From assembly GCA_037178625.1 (NCBI GenBank), contig CM074131.1, positions 2,046,001 through 2,110,000 of the forward strand: a stretch of 64,000 bases of DNA, given 5' to 3'. The DNA comes from Skeletonema tropicum. Taxonomy: Eukaryota; Bacillariophyta; Thalassiosirophyceae; Thalassiosirales; Thalassiosiraceae. Positions 1-9,924 of the stretch are shown here, piece by piece. Every line of letters begins with the position of its first letter. Position 1 is the stretch's first letter. Made by a program: the position numbers and the translations under genes. Under the pieces are notes generated by a model that was not told where the DNA came from, did not search any database, and saw nothing but the letters and a program-made list of their open reading frames with translations.

Positions 1-2460
1 GTCCCTCGGCATTGTCGAAGTAACCTTCTTCTTTTCGGCGCTGCTGATCTTTGCTAATATATTGTCCTTCTCTTCTTGAATTCCACTTCCACACCACGTG
101 TCCAGACAATTATTAACCAACTGCGGGCTGACAGCATTCTCGTCCATAAATACACTTACAAAGGCAGCTCCTAATCCGTCGCTTAGTACTTCTCCTTGAG
201 CATCACCATCGACGCAAACGCTAACACCTTCCTTGGAACAATCAAAACGGAAATTCATTCCTCTAGTTGCTTGTCCACCTTTGCTTTGTACTCCATCAAA
301 GATAAGTTCCTCCAACACTGCTACGTCAGCTTCTTGACCGCTGTGCCGACGAGCTACGCTGTTCGCAATAGCTTGCGATATCGTTTTGGCATCTGCTTTG
401 AAAGCCATTTCGATAACAAAAGAGGTATGCGAAGATGAGTCAAATGTTCGAGCGGCATTCAAGAGTCCGATTCGTGCTTCTTCGTCCTCTTGTTGATGAG
501 GAGACAACAATTCCATCATTGACGGTTGAGAATACATTGCAACTCCGTAGAGGTTTATCATGGCCTTTTTCCTCACACCAGCACCAACCAGGTACAGATT
601 CAGTTCGTCATCGAGTTTGGCATCAAATGTGATGCCAGTAGCTTGCTCTGTGATTGGCTTCACTTTTGATTCCACAACCTGTGACAATGCCTCGCTATCA
701 TATCCAGCTTGAGTGACATCAACATCTGCATTCAATTGCTCGTTCAACCATTTCAATCTTGCAAGCTCATCCTGAAGTTGCAGCAATCTATATTCTGGAG
801 CAGAAGGATCGCAGTTTAGTGACTTCAACCCTGGTGGTGCTGCTTCACATAACTCATCAAGTACATCTGGTGGTAATGGTTCAATAGGCTTTTGCAGCTC
901 GGTATCAAGAATTTCCATGGCGTTTGCTTCAATTGTGTTAACAACTTCACTTTCAGATTCCGAGAAGATGTCTTTTATTTTGCCCATAAGCGAATCATCT
1001 TCTTCGGCATCATTTGATGGCAGCTCATCATCGTAACTTGCCCCGAATGACACTTTATCACCCAAGTTACTAACGATCATCCATTTTGTCTGCAGCAAAT
1101 GGCTGGCCGCATTGCTTCTTTTGATCTGGTATACTCCAGAAAATGGCCCATTCAAATCCCTGCAAAAGTTGAAGAATAAAATATATAGGGCCAACAGCCC
1201 CGAAAAAAGCAAAGAAGCTTCTACAGGTGGATTGCTCAAATCTTCCACCACTTCCAACGAGGCAGTGACGTAGGCAACAATACTGACAAATGATAGAGAA
1301 GTAATTAGCAGGAAATGGGTTGGCGGTAGTGACGACGCTTCATCAGACAAGCGAAGTGCGCGTGATTCAGTAATTTGCTGTAGTTCACCACGCAACATTC
1401 CACAAATACTCTCTTGACGAGCGGAGAAGTTATCGTTGCATCCATTCAGATAGTGATAGTCATCAACTATTGCTAACAGGTTCGCGTATGTATCCGCCTT
1501 CATAACACTGAGCAATTCCAAGCCCCTTGTCCGCGAGAGCATGATACGAACTTGGTTCGCAACGAGTTGAAGGGACTCTACGGCCCACTCTTCTTCTTCT
1601 GCAAAGAGCGATAACAAATTCCTTGTAATTTGGCTCAGCAGCATGGCTTCAGTCGACACATTTTCTTGGATCCGTGTGAACCGCTGATACAGCACAGAGA
1701 GCGTCAAAGAGAGGAGTGTGGCATACAACACTCCAATATTGGGGGCAATCTGTCCAACAACCACACTAAAATCTTCAGGGCTTCCAGTTCGAAAGTTGAT
1801 AAATAACTTACACCACAATGGAAATGTAAGGTAGCCAAAACCAACTACAGACGCCCTGAACACACCCTTGCTCCAATAAGTTTCCTTGAACGTCCCAGGT
1901 TCTTGGGTTAGATCATCAAGTGTGGGTGGTTCATTCAGATGATCCTTATCCAATAAATCTGAATTCCCATACTGACGCGTGGTCATCATTACATATTTGT
2001 TTTCAATGTTTCCCTTTGCATAATTCATACGCCGCCTCGTTCGTTGTAGCGGAGTCATGTCACGTGATTTTTTCGATATTTGATCCAATGGTCGCTCTCG
2101 TTCTCGTTGTAGGACTTCAAAGAAGCTGAGATTCAGTTTTTCCTCTTCATTTTTGTATTCTGCGTCGATACTTTTGGCTAGACCCAAGACGGAGAGGTCA
2201 TCTTTATCTGGTAATATTGCGCATCCATCGTCGCCATCGTCATCGTCGTCATCATAATATTCTTCGTTGCCTTGATGCAACCGGCGTCGGCGTCTACGAC
2301 GTTTTTTGGACCTTCGCCGCATGGCAAACGTAGCGGTGGAGGATGATTGAGCACCGCAAGAGACTGTCTGCAGCTGCCGCAGCGTCGCAGGAGGAGCCAA
2401 GCCCTCTGCTGTTGGAGCGGTTAAACAAATTATTGCACCGATGGATAGTCGTCGCAGCAT
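1..2460 (-). CDS. DUF4239-like membrane domain fused to chalcone-isomerase-like domain (copy A, 3' end off window)
   Basis: Reading begins at the ATG at 2460 and stays open for 820 codons to the window edge, so the stop lies outside. The N-terminus is signal-like (hydrophobic, then GLAPP), followed by a basic run and an Asp-rich stretch. Four predicted membrane helices follow, with the conserved phrase SDEASSLPPTHF before the third. This resembles the bestrophin-like DUF4239 fold. The last ~200 residues carry chalcone-isomerase (CHI) hallmarks: LVGAGVRKKAMINLYGVAMY, then the late VSVFMDENAVSPQLV segment. CHI-fold proteins include true isomerases and plastid fatty-acid-binding proteins; which applies here cannot be told. 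The gene is collinear with its head-to-head neighbour at 2916-5168 but has no intron where that gene has one, and its tail is longer. Plastid targeting is possible (L at the cleavage site) but weak. The DUF4239 assignment is less certain than CHI. Confidence 0.75.
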   Translation of the reverse strand, partial: MLRRLSIGAIICLTAPTAEGLAPPATLRQLQTVSCGAQSSSTATFAMRRRSKKRRRRRRRLHQGNEEYYDDDDDDGDDGCAILPDKDDLSVLGLAKSIDAEYKNEEEKLNLSFFEVLQRERERPLDQISKKSRDMTPLQRTRRRMNYAKGNIENKYVMMTTRQYGNSDLLDKDHLNEPPTLDDLTQEPGTFKETYWSKGVFRASVVGFGYLTFPLWCKLFINFRTGSPEDFSVVVGQIAPNIGVLYATLLSLTLSVLYQRFTRIQENVSTEAMLLSQITRNLLSLFAEEEEWAVESLQLVANQVRIMLSRTRGLELLSVMKADTYANLLAIVDDYHYLNGCNDNFSARQESICGMLRGELQQITESRALRLSDEASSLPPTHFLLITSLSFVSIVAYVTASLEVVEDLSNPPVEASLLFSGLLALYILFFNFCRDLNGPFSGVYQIKRSNAASHLLQTKWMIVSNLGDKVSFGASYDDELPSNDAEEDDSLMGKIKDIFSESESEVVNTIEANAMEILDTELQKPIEPLPPDVLDELCEAAPPGLKSLNCDPSAPEYRLLQLQDELARLKWLNEQLNADVDVTQAGYDSEALSQVVESKVKPITEQATGITFDAKLDDELNLYLVGAGVRKKAMINLYGVAMYSQPSMMELLSPHQQEDEEARIGLLNAARTFDSSSHTSFVIEMAFKADAKTISQAIANSVARRHSGQEADVAVLEELIFDGVQSKGGQATRGMNFRFDCSKEGVSVCVDGDAQGEVLSDGLGAAFVSVFMDENAVSPQLVNNCLDTWCGSGIQEEKDNILAKISSAEKKKVTSTMPRD

Positions 2461-2915
2461 TTTGCTTGTATTGGAGGATGATGATGTTATGACAGGTTAT
2501 TACTTATAAGTACATGCATTAACGATAAAACGCTCTCGGCTCTGCTGCTGGGTATGATGTATGCGAAGCGAGTTCATTCCTTGAAGCACACACAAAAAAA
2601 AGAAGAAGAGACGTCAGAATACCGTTCAGACAATGATACGCTATTTAGTGCCGTTATCTGACCGGTACGGTAATTGGTAAGATGTGAATGAATCTAATCC
2701 TTCCTTTGCCAGAAAGTCAAAAGGCGAACCACAACCACATGGACTTCTTCATTGCTTTACCCACAGAGCAGCGAAGAAGAATAGCTTGGCTCCATCGGTA
2801 AAATGCCCTTCGCCATCTGCACGAAGTGACCCAGCGCATCTCTATCCTACTCATCGCATCCCAAATAATTGTTCTCAATCCTCGTCCTTCCACGATCTTC
2901 TTCAGGGGGGACACC
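2461..2915. promoter_or_regulatory. Shared divergent upstream region of the two DUF4239-CHI genes
   Basis: These 455 bp separate the ATGs of two divergently transcribed paralogs, so both promoters must lie here. No further gene is supported; open frames inside start at non-ATG codons or overlap the real 5' end. A bidirectional promoter is inferred from geometry only. I recognise no core element with confidence. Confidence 0.5.
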
Positions 2916-5168
2916 ATGGCACCACTATCATTTATGGCAGCTAGCTGCAGCGCCGCAGCAATAGTAATTTTTGCCACTCCAATAAATGGATTGCTAGTGC
3001 ACCCATCATGCAAAGCGCACTATCAACGGCGAAGAAACAACCACAATCACCAGCTCAATCTATTCAAAGGCATGGCCCCAGATGTCGATGATGACATCAA
3101 TAGAGAAATAGCCGACGCGGAAATGTCACCGTTTGACAAATTGAAAGAGGAATTAGATAACGGGGGATCACTCAAGGATGCATTCGCTGCATACCAAACT
3201 CGCAAAAAGGCGACATCGGGAGACTACGAAAATAAATTGGCACTGTTGACAAATTTCCGCAGTTATAGTAATCGAGAATTGTTGGATTCCGATCACTACA
3301 CAGACGAACCAACACTGGATGATTTGAATCAAGCTGTGCCGTCCAAGGGTAAAACTATTTGGGCTTCGTCTCTTTATCGGATTAGTGTCTTTGTGGGGGC
3401 ATTCTTAGTCTTTCCTCTTCTATGCCAATTGTTGAGCACATTTGTAGAAATCAGATCGGATGAGTTTGATATCGTGAATGAGCAATTCACTCCTGGGATT
3501 GGTATTCTATATGGTACATTTGTTGCCTTGACTTTGGATATTTTGTATGAGAGGCAGAACAAGGTACAAGAGAACGCAAGTGTAGAGGCTTCGTTGTTAA
3601 GTCAGGTGACACAAAATGTCCTCAATCTGTTTCGTGATCAACCTCAGATTGCAAGGGAGGCATCCCAGATCATCGCGGATCAGGTTCGTATCATTGTCTA
3701 TCGACCTCGGGGTGCAGAAATGCTCAATATCATGAGGTCAGATCCATATGCAAGGCTGTTATCCTTGATCGATCATTATCAACGTGATAGAAACAAGTTT
3801 ACTCCACAGCAAGAGGCGGTCATTGACGGATTGAGGGGTGAGATTCCAGCTTTGATGGAGGCACGTGCCAAGAGATTGAGTGATGAAGCGTCTTCGCTCC
3901 CCCCAACGCACTTCTTAGTGTTACTGGTGCTTACCGCGCTATCTCTGATCGGCTTCACTGCTGCTGCACTAACAGTCGCTGATGATGCAGGACAGCCCTC
4001 GCTTGAATCTAGAGCGGTATTTGCTGCACTATGTGCTGTATATGTTCTATTTTACAACTTTTGCAGAGGTTAGTACTTACATAGTTATCACTTGCATATG
4101 TATGTGTTGTGTGTTTTGACTCATCTCACCTTGTTCATTGATTTCATAGATATGAACGATCCGTTCGATGGAGTGTATCAAATCAAACGCAGTTCTGCAG
4201 CTAGTTTCTTGCTGCAAATAAAATGGTTGATCGCGAGTCAACCTTTTGGAAAAGACGTAAGATTTGACACAAGGGGGCTTGCACCTGAATTTGAAGATGA
4301 GATTGTCGAAGTTGGGAAGGGTGCCGTGAAAGTTGAACCAGCTTCTACTGGTCTTCCAGAAAGGAATACACAGAAAGTTGTACCTGCTGCTTCAGCCACT
4401 GCTCAGGTACCAATGTCTCTTGAGACTCAATCAATAATCAACGAGTCCCAGTTGATAAATGCAGACAACAATGTCATAACGGTAGCAGACGCAAATGGGT
4501 CAACAGCGGAGAATGTGATAATAGAAGCTCAACACAAAGCGAAGAATGCAGCAGCAGAGGCGAAGATACAATCCCTGAAGGAGAAGGCTACAGGAGTATC
4601 ATTCAACTCAAAGCTTGACGATGGTCTTTATCTTGTTGGCTGCGGTGTGCGCAAGAAGGCCATTATCAACGTTTATGCCGTCGCCATGTACTCATCTCCC
4701 GCCACCCTCGAAGCTTTGTCGCCGTTTCCCAATGGGAAGCAAAAGAAGGAGGCGCAGGTTGCACTACGGAATGCGGCCCGCACATTCAGCCCATCTTCAC
4801 CGACCACATCTTTCGTATTAGAGATGACCTTCAAGGCAGATGGAAAGACAATCGCAGAGGCAATTGCCGAAGGTGTGAAACCACGGCAGGGTGGGTCTGG
4901 ATCTGATGTGAAAGAGCTCGAGAACTTGATTGTTCAAGGAGTGGCAGCCAAGGGAGGTCAAGCAACTAAGGGCACCATTTTCCGTTTCGACTGTACTGAG
5001 GAGGGAGTCAGTGTAAGCGTGGACGGGAATGTACAAGGTACAGTGAAAAGTCCCGGAATAGGTAGTGCACTTGTGGATGTGTTTATGGATGAGAAGGCGG
5101 TTAGCCCGCAATTGGTGGATAGTTGCCTTGGCACTTGGTGTGGCAAGGATCTTGCTGTGGTTGTGTAG
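2916..5168 (+). CDS. DUF4239-like membrane domain fused to chalcone-isomerase-like domain (copy B)
   Basis: Two exons, 2916-4068 and 4150-5168, give 723 residues. The 81-bp intron (GTTAGT...CATAG) restores the junction NFCRDMNDPF, which matches NFCRDLNGPF in the intronless paralog to the left. The start is the ATG at 2916, because the frame further upstream begins only with GTG. Predicted helices lie near residues 150-175, 190-212, 331-355 and 367-384. The phrase SDEASSLPPTHF precedes helix 3, as in copy A. After a low-complexity Ala/Glu linker, residues ~530-715 form the CHI-like domain, with LVGCGVRKKAIINVYAVAMY and a final DVFMDEKAVSPQLV. I infer a membrane-tethered CHI-fold protein, perhaps binding a fatty acid or isoprenoid; no catalytic claim is made. 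The N-terminus is signal-like (NGLLVHPS), so secretory or plastid routing is possible. Confidence 0.8.
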
Positions 5169-5665
5169 TATTTGCATAAAGAGAAGGCTGATCACACGCC
5201 CCCTTAGTAATTACTCTTTCATTTACGTGTAAGAGAAACCGAAGTTAGCAACAACCTCCTTTCCAGCTGCCTCTACTTATTGTGCGAGCGAAATATATTG
5301 TAGGAGAGGTGGCCGTCAGACGTGTTCTCGGGTGCTCGGGGTGATCCTTTGCCTTCTTCTCCCCTTCGAGAGATTCCGCCAACTTGCATGCGGACATTTC
5401 TGTGTCACATCGGTATCGCATCGTAGTCACATCTCTGTCTTGATTCCATCTCGAAGATTCCTCTGGCTTCACGGGTCTCCCGAAAACACCGAAGTAGTTG
5501 GAGTTGGCTGGCAACGAAACAGAAGAGTTCCATGGCATCGATCTGGAGTTGTCGACGAAACAAACAGCGCCCGTGGCGTTGGGGAATACGGGCTATGCTT
5601 GTGGGTGCTCCGTTGATCTTGTGCTAACACCTCTCATAAATAATAGCTTGTGCAACTTTTACTTT
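5169..5665. other. Intergenic stretch, no supported gene
   Basis: This holds the 3' flank of copy B and the upstream region of the ODC-like gene. Open frames on both strands lack recognisable protein features. The frame of the next gene runs back to 5498 but only with a TTG codon, so I treat that part as 5' leader. Confidence 0.5.
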
Positions 5666-6781
5666 ATGTCTGTGATTATGAAGCCAACTAGTTCCATTGC
5701 TTCTCACCGATACTACTACATTCGGATCACTCCGAATGGAAATGAAAACACGGAAAGATACGATGTTATCGATATCAACGACGTGTCATCACAAATACAG
5801 CTGTTCCAGAAGCAAATTCCATGCGTAGATCCATCTTATACGATCAATACACATGCAAAGAATGCTGATCCATCCTTGATCACCGCGCTGCACAACTCTA
5901 AATGTCTTTTGAACCTCCACTCAATTGTAGATGTACGAAATGCTGCGGTTGTTCTTGGTGACCGAACCGATTCATGCTGCTTCGCTGCCTCTGTGAAATC
6001 TCAGTATCATATTAGGGAAGCCGTGAGTCGAGGTATCAATCGAATGACAGTGTCCTCTCCTGCAGAGGTTTTAAGAATATCTGCCGTCTCCAAAACCATT
6101 GAGCTGGTTTTGCAGATATCGCCTTCCAGTTTAAACAGTATCGTTGCTCGGAAGGATACAGGTGGAGCACAGAAAAGTTGCTGGACAAATATCTTGCAGA
6201 CAGCCAGCTCGAAAGGCATGAACATTGTCGGTATTTCTCTTGGCAGAACCGAATCTTCTGATTACATCAGTGGAACAGAGAGAATATTACAAGCATTCTC
6301 CAATGCAGACGAGGCATACGAACTTGCGTCACAGTACGGACATTGTGTCTCGTTCGTAGACCTTGGGTGCTTAATATCTGATTTTCAGAGCACTTATCTC
6401 GCTGCTCACGAGCGATGCTCCACTATAACGGAAGAATCAGGTGATGAAGATGATTCAGGCGGTGAAGGAAACCATTCCGCATGGGAATCAGACGATAAAC
6501 CAGAGGAAGATACTTTCCTTAGCACCTTGTTTGAAACGTACCTGCCTCAGAGCCTTGGAATCCAAGTGTTTGCACAGCACGCTCAGTATCTTGTTCCAGA
6601 TCACGAAAAGATCTTGAAATGGTGGAGCATGCCAAAAGTGAGACGGCCTACTCCATCTCTTCACTCTTACCTTGCAGGAGGTTGGAGTAGTAACGCCAAA
6701 TCATCAAATAGGAGAGCTTCTCAAGAAACTTTGACTTCTTGCAACATTCTCAAGAATCTACCGGCAGCAGCACAGGCATGA
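5666..6781 (+). CDS. Degenerate ornithine-decarboxylase-like protein (antizyme-inhibitor-like pseudoenzyme)
   Basis: Single exon, 371 residues from the ATG at 5666; a second in-frame ATG is at 5678. The order of segments follows the N-terminal barrel of group IV PLP decarboxylases. YDVIDINDVSSQIQLFQKQ aligns with the ODC segment before its active site. PSYTINTHAK aligns with the PLP-lysine segment PFYAVKCNDS, putting Asn61 where the Schiff-base lysine should be. FVDLG stands for the LDIGGGF region, and IQVFAQHAQYLV (from residue ~299) for the EPGRY phosphate-binding segment, also lost. The C-terminal beta-domain with the catalytic Cys and Asp region seems missing; instead there is a short basic/Ser tail. 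An acidic insert lies near residues 263-286. I infer a non-catalytic protein, perhaps acting on polyamine regulation as antizyme inhibitor does in animals. The fold call is moderate, the dead active site follows from that alignment. Confidence 0.6.
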   Translation: MSVIMKPTSSIASHRYYYIRITPNGNENTERYDVIDINDVSSQIQLFQKQIPCVDPSYTINTHAKNADPSLITALHNSKCLLNLHSIVDVRNAAVVLGDRTDSCCFAASVKSQYHIREAVSRGINRMTVSSPAEVLRISAVSKTIELVLQISPSSLNSIVARKDTGGAQKSCWTNILQTASSKGMNIVGISLGRTESSDYISGTERILQAFSNADEAYELASQYGHCVSFVDLGCLISDFQSTYLAAHERCSTITEESGDEDDSGGEGNHSAWESDDKPEEDTFLSTLFETYLPQSLGIQVFAQHAQYLVPDHEKILKWWSMPKVRRPTPSLHSYLAGGWSSNAKSSNRRASQETLTSCNILKNLPAAAQA

Positions 6782-6850
6782 TAAATATTCATAGTATACA
6801 ATAAAGATATAGAGTGGAATGCATTAACGGGCCGTGTTTCCATCATGCAC

Positions 6851-8194
6851 TCACATACTTGTGTGTGCGAAAGTAGAGGAGGTTATCTGATGTTTTTTCC
6901 AGTAGCTAATCATTTTGCCCATCTGCTCCACACCCTTCGTGAGATTTTTCATTGATGGGCCGTAAGAGAACCTCACAAAATTGATACACTTACTGTGTTG
7001 AATATGACGGATCTCCCTCGGATTGATATCGAAGAATACTCCTGGGACACAGATAACATTATGTTTGACACACTCCTCAAGGAAAACAAGGCTGAAGAAG
7101 GAGCATTCAAGTAGGATGAATGGCAAAACAAGAGTCAGTTCTCGAGAAATTTATCAGAACAATGAACACTTCATAATGTAAGTCCTACCAGTCGTTAATA
7201 GGAGATGGCAACGCAGAAAGATCAGCCCAGATGTAAAATGTAGCCGAGGGCTCCCATTTGACATTGATGCCAATCTTAGGCAGCTCAGCCAAGAGGTAGT
7301 CACGCTTCATCTTGAAATGGCGTTGCAATGCCCATGTGTCACGACGAATAAAGTCAGCGGCAATGCTAGTTTCTGCAATGGTGCACTGGGGCAGAGAGAG
7401 AAAGATGACATCTTGTTGGGTTACAGTTCAAAAAGATGTGAATTCGAAACTAATTCAAAAATGACTCGCTTCGCACCTCCGTCAAGGAAGCTGCCCGCAA
7501 AACCGAGCATCTCAACAATGGGTTTCGGAGCAACAAGCCAACAAACGCGGAAACCAGGGCAACGCCAGTTCTTTGTAAGCCCATTAACAATCACGACTGG
7601 GTCCTCGTTGACATCTTCGACGTATCTCGCACTGCTGACTGTCTTGGGCCAGTTGCTATCATCATCTGCACCTCCATCTTCAGGAGATGCATTCTCACCA
7701 TCATAATAGTAGTGAGAGTAGAATTCATCCATGAGGAGACAACAATTCAGGTCACGTGAAATCTTCACATATGCTTCCAGCTCATCTCCTTCTAGCGATT
7801 TGCCCGTTGGATTAGCAGGATTACTAGGAGCATAGCTCCGAGACCTCTTCCACCAGCCTCAAAGGCAAACTCTTTGCTCGGCAGTAAAGCTTCGTTCACA
7901 TTTCTGTGAAGGATCGGGCTTGGAGAGATATGCATGAACAAACCAAGAGCCTGCTGATAGGCAGTGTAATCTGGAGTGAAGTATCCAACTTGAAAGTTTC
8001 CAAGAGAAAGAGCTGCCATTGCCCTGGTAAGACCTGCACGACCTCCTGGGACGATGCATACATTCTCGTGTGTGTATAAGTACTTGCTTTCCTTGTCTTG
8101 ACGGTACAGATGATTGTAGTACTCAGCAACCTTGACACGAAGCTCAGTATCTCCAGTTGTTGGAGCGTATTCCAAAGATTCCAATTCAGCATCG
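6851..8194 (-). pseudogene. PLP-dependent class I/II aminotransferase, 5'-truncated and frameshifted
   Basis: The aminotransferase signature is clear: ESLEYAPTTG, ENVCIVPGGRAGLTRAMAAL, NPANPTGKSLEGDEL, LLMDEFYSHY and GLTKNWRCPGFR, which carries the PLP lysine. Two introns splice in phase, 7386-7465 and 7092-7188; the last exon ends in a TGA at 6851. The frame breaks near 7818-7832, where one base is missing between GAMLL and SNPANPTG. At the 5' side an in-frame TGA lies just upstream of FDAELESLEY, and the sequence passes at once into the fold-back repeat at 8206-8322. The expected first ~60-80 residues are absent. Either the copy is dead, or an assembly error and an unseen upstream exon mislead me. 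The family resembles uncharacterised aminotransferases with RGL-SALLLSNP-type motifs. The amino-acid substrate is unknown. Confidence 0.75.
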
Positions 8195-8205
8195 AATGTT
8201 CATGG

Positions 8206-8322
8206 GACAGTCAGCCAGGGACAGTCAGGGACACTCGGGGGCACTCAGGGATAGTACCTAGGTACCCGGGTAGTCAGGGACACTCAGGGACACTCGCGAG
8301 TGTCCCTGAGTGAGTGTCCCTC
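8206..8322. repeat. Fold-back repeat built from GGGACACTCA-type units, with a 32-bp perfect palindrome
   Basis: Left-hand units of the form GGGACAGTCA/GGGACACTCA run from about 8206, interrupted by TACCTAGGTACCCGGG. They meet their inverse (TGTCCCTGAG) at 8281-8312, which is a perfect 32-bp palindrome centred on CGCG. More inverted units follow to about 8322. Such a sequence should extrude as a hairpin. It sits exactly where the aminotransferase loses its 5' end. Confidence 0.8.
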
Positions 8323-8368
8323 TAGATGTGACAGTGTTGAATACCGCTTTCTTGCGTTGGGTCACCAA

Positions 8369-8448
8369 ATGAGGCCTTTAGTAAATAGCACGCGTAATGA
8401 CAAAAGTCACATTAGCAAGTCACACTGTCTTTACACTAAAGGCCTCAT
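8369..8448. repeat. Short inverted-repeat element
   Basis: The 14-bp arm ATGAGGCCTTTAGT at 8369-8382 is repeated exactly in inverse at 8435-8448, with a 52-nt spacer. The spacer itself contains a near-palindrome around TAATGAC AAAA GTCAC. It lies between the broken aminotransferase and the 8586 gene. It could be a tiny MITE-like remnant or a transcribed hairpin. Confidence 0.6.
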
Positions 8449-8585
8449 CTCTCATAAGGTAGGGGGTCTTCCATCACCGTTCCCGCCAAGACGCAACTCT
8501 CATTTTATTCTCGCTCCTTCAAAAACCAAACCAGCGACCAACGAGATGGCATAATTCTCGTGACCAGCCCTCCTCTGTTGACGCC

Positions 8586-9854
8586 ATGAACATTGAGCAG
8601 TTCCGAGCTAGAGTTGCCGAGTCGGCAGCCGCGGCCCAGAAAGCAGCAAGGCATTTGTCGTCGCTCGATGAGATGGCCGAGAAGGACGAATATATACTGA
8701 GCCCAGATCTCAACGTGCGCACGAAAACAAATAAGACTTTGGGGCGTGACTCATCTTCGTCATCTTTGTCGGATGCCAACAGTTCCTCAGAAATACCTGC
8801 AGCTATTGAGGACTTGTCTAGTATATTTGTAGATGTTATATCCAAGGCCACTCGATCTCCATCCCGGACATCATCGGTAGCTTCATCTAGAGCGTCCTCT
8901 CCGCCCACACAGTCACAAACATTGGAATTAACTTCTTCAAAGAAAATAGAAGTAAACTCCTCAAAACCAGCGCTAATGCCTTCTGTTGCAGCGTTATATG
9001 AACAAAATAATACGAAGAGAGCAGCATTACAGCAAAAACAGAAAAATAATCAATCAAAAGTGCCAGATACACAAAATTCAAAAGCAACTGCTATCAATGA
9101 GAAACATGCACTCATTCTGCAGCAGCTTGAATATGACTCTGATTCTGATAGTAGTGATAGTGAACAATCGAAAGACTCTCATTCACAATCACATCATGCG
9201 CTTCATGAACAGCTAGAATTTGAAGTAAACGAGTCTAATATAAGTGAAAGTAAAGAGTCATCGTCGAATTTGGAGGGGAAGGACCCCAATCGTTTCATGA
9301 GGATGACTGCAGAGTTAGAGAGTGAGAGAGAAGCGCTGATTGCAAACAATATACCTGCCCCAACAGCAATTAATCCATCTAACAAAAGCAATTCAAATGG
9401 GACGGGTGGTTTGAGAGGTGGTACTGCTGGAGAGGAGACGAACAAAGCGTTGCGAGCTGGCCTATCCTGGGTTCAAAAGGTTGCAACCCCTCAACTAAAT
9501 GCCATTTCACAACACATCTTGACAAAAGTTGCAGATAGTTCTAGAACTGATAACAAAAAGAGAGGTGTTGAGATCGGGCCAATGATCCCCTCTCGCTCAA
9601 AGCTGCAAGAGACAGAGTCTGATGAAGAAAATATAACTGTGACAACATCATCTACATTTTTATCAGCGGATGAAATAGCGGAATTTGAAAAGATGAAGAG
9701 TAAATCATCACAGTCAAATTTATTAGCTATGATTGTACCCCTGGTAGAAGCAATAAAGGGCAATCAACGGATGGCTTTCGTGGCTGTCACTTTGATATTG
9801 TCGATGTTTGTTTACTATTACTCTCGCAAGCGAAGTGTGGATGACGTCCTTTAG
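8586..9854 (+). CDS. Ser-rich tail-anchored membrane protein, unknown function
   Basis: One exon of 422 residues starting at an ATG. I do not recognise the family. The N-terminus (MNIEQFRARVAESAAAAQKAARHL) is helical and amphipathic in look. The middle 300 residues are low complexity, rich in Ser, Asp, Glu and Asn, and probably disordered. A single hydrophobic helix near residues 397-414 (MAFVAVTLILSMFVYYYS) is followed by a short basic tail, the layout of a tail-anchored protein of ER, Golgi or mitochondria. There is no signal peptide. AT-rich serine and asparagine runs make the middle look fast-evolving. I infer an adaptor or tether, but there is no direct evidence of function. Confidence 0.7.
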   Translation: MNIEQFRARVAESAAAAQKAARHLSSLDEMAEKDEYILSPDLNVRTKTNKTLGRDSSSSSLSDANSSSEIPAAIEDLSSIFVDVISKATRSPSRTSSVASSRASSPPTQSQTLELTSSKKIEVNSSKPALMPSVAALYEQNNTKRAALQQKQKNNQSKVPDTQNSKATAINEKHALILQQLEYDSDSDSSDSEQSKDSHSQSHHALHEQLEFEVNESNISESKESSSNLEGKDPNRFMRMTAELESEREALIANNIPAPTAINPSNKSNSNGTGGLRGGTAGEETNKALRAGLSWVQKVATPQLNAISQHILTKVADSSRTDNKKRGVEIGPMIPSRSKLQETESDEENITVTTSSTFLSADEIAEFEKMKSKSSQSNLLAMIVPLVEAIKGNQRMAFVAVTLILSMFVYYYSRKRSVDDVL

Positions 9855-9924
9855 CTTGAATCAATTCTCACGAACATAAACAACAGCAGTAATTCTTTGC
9901 TAAAGATTAAGATCTATGTATCAT

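Noticed and set aside
5245..5538. Minus-strand 97-codon frame in the intergenic stretch
   Set aside because: No recognisable domain, no supporting context, and overlap with the neighbour's leader.
5498..5665. N-terminal extension of the ODC-like protein
   Set aside because: Starts at TTG; the first ATG in frame is 5666.
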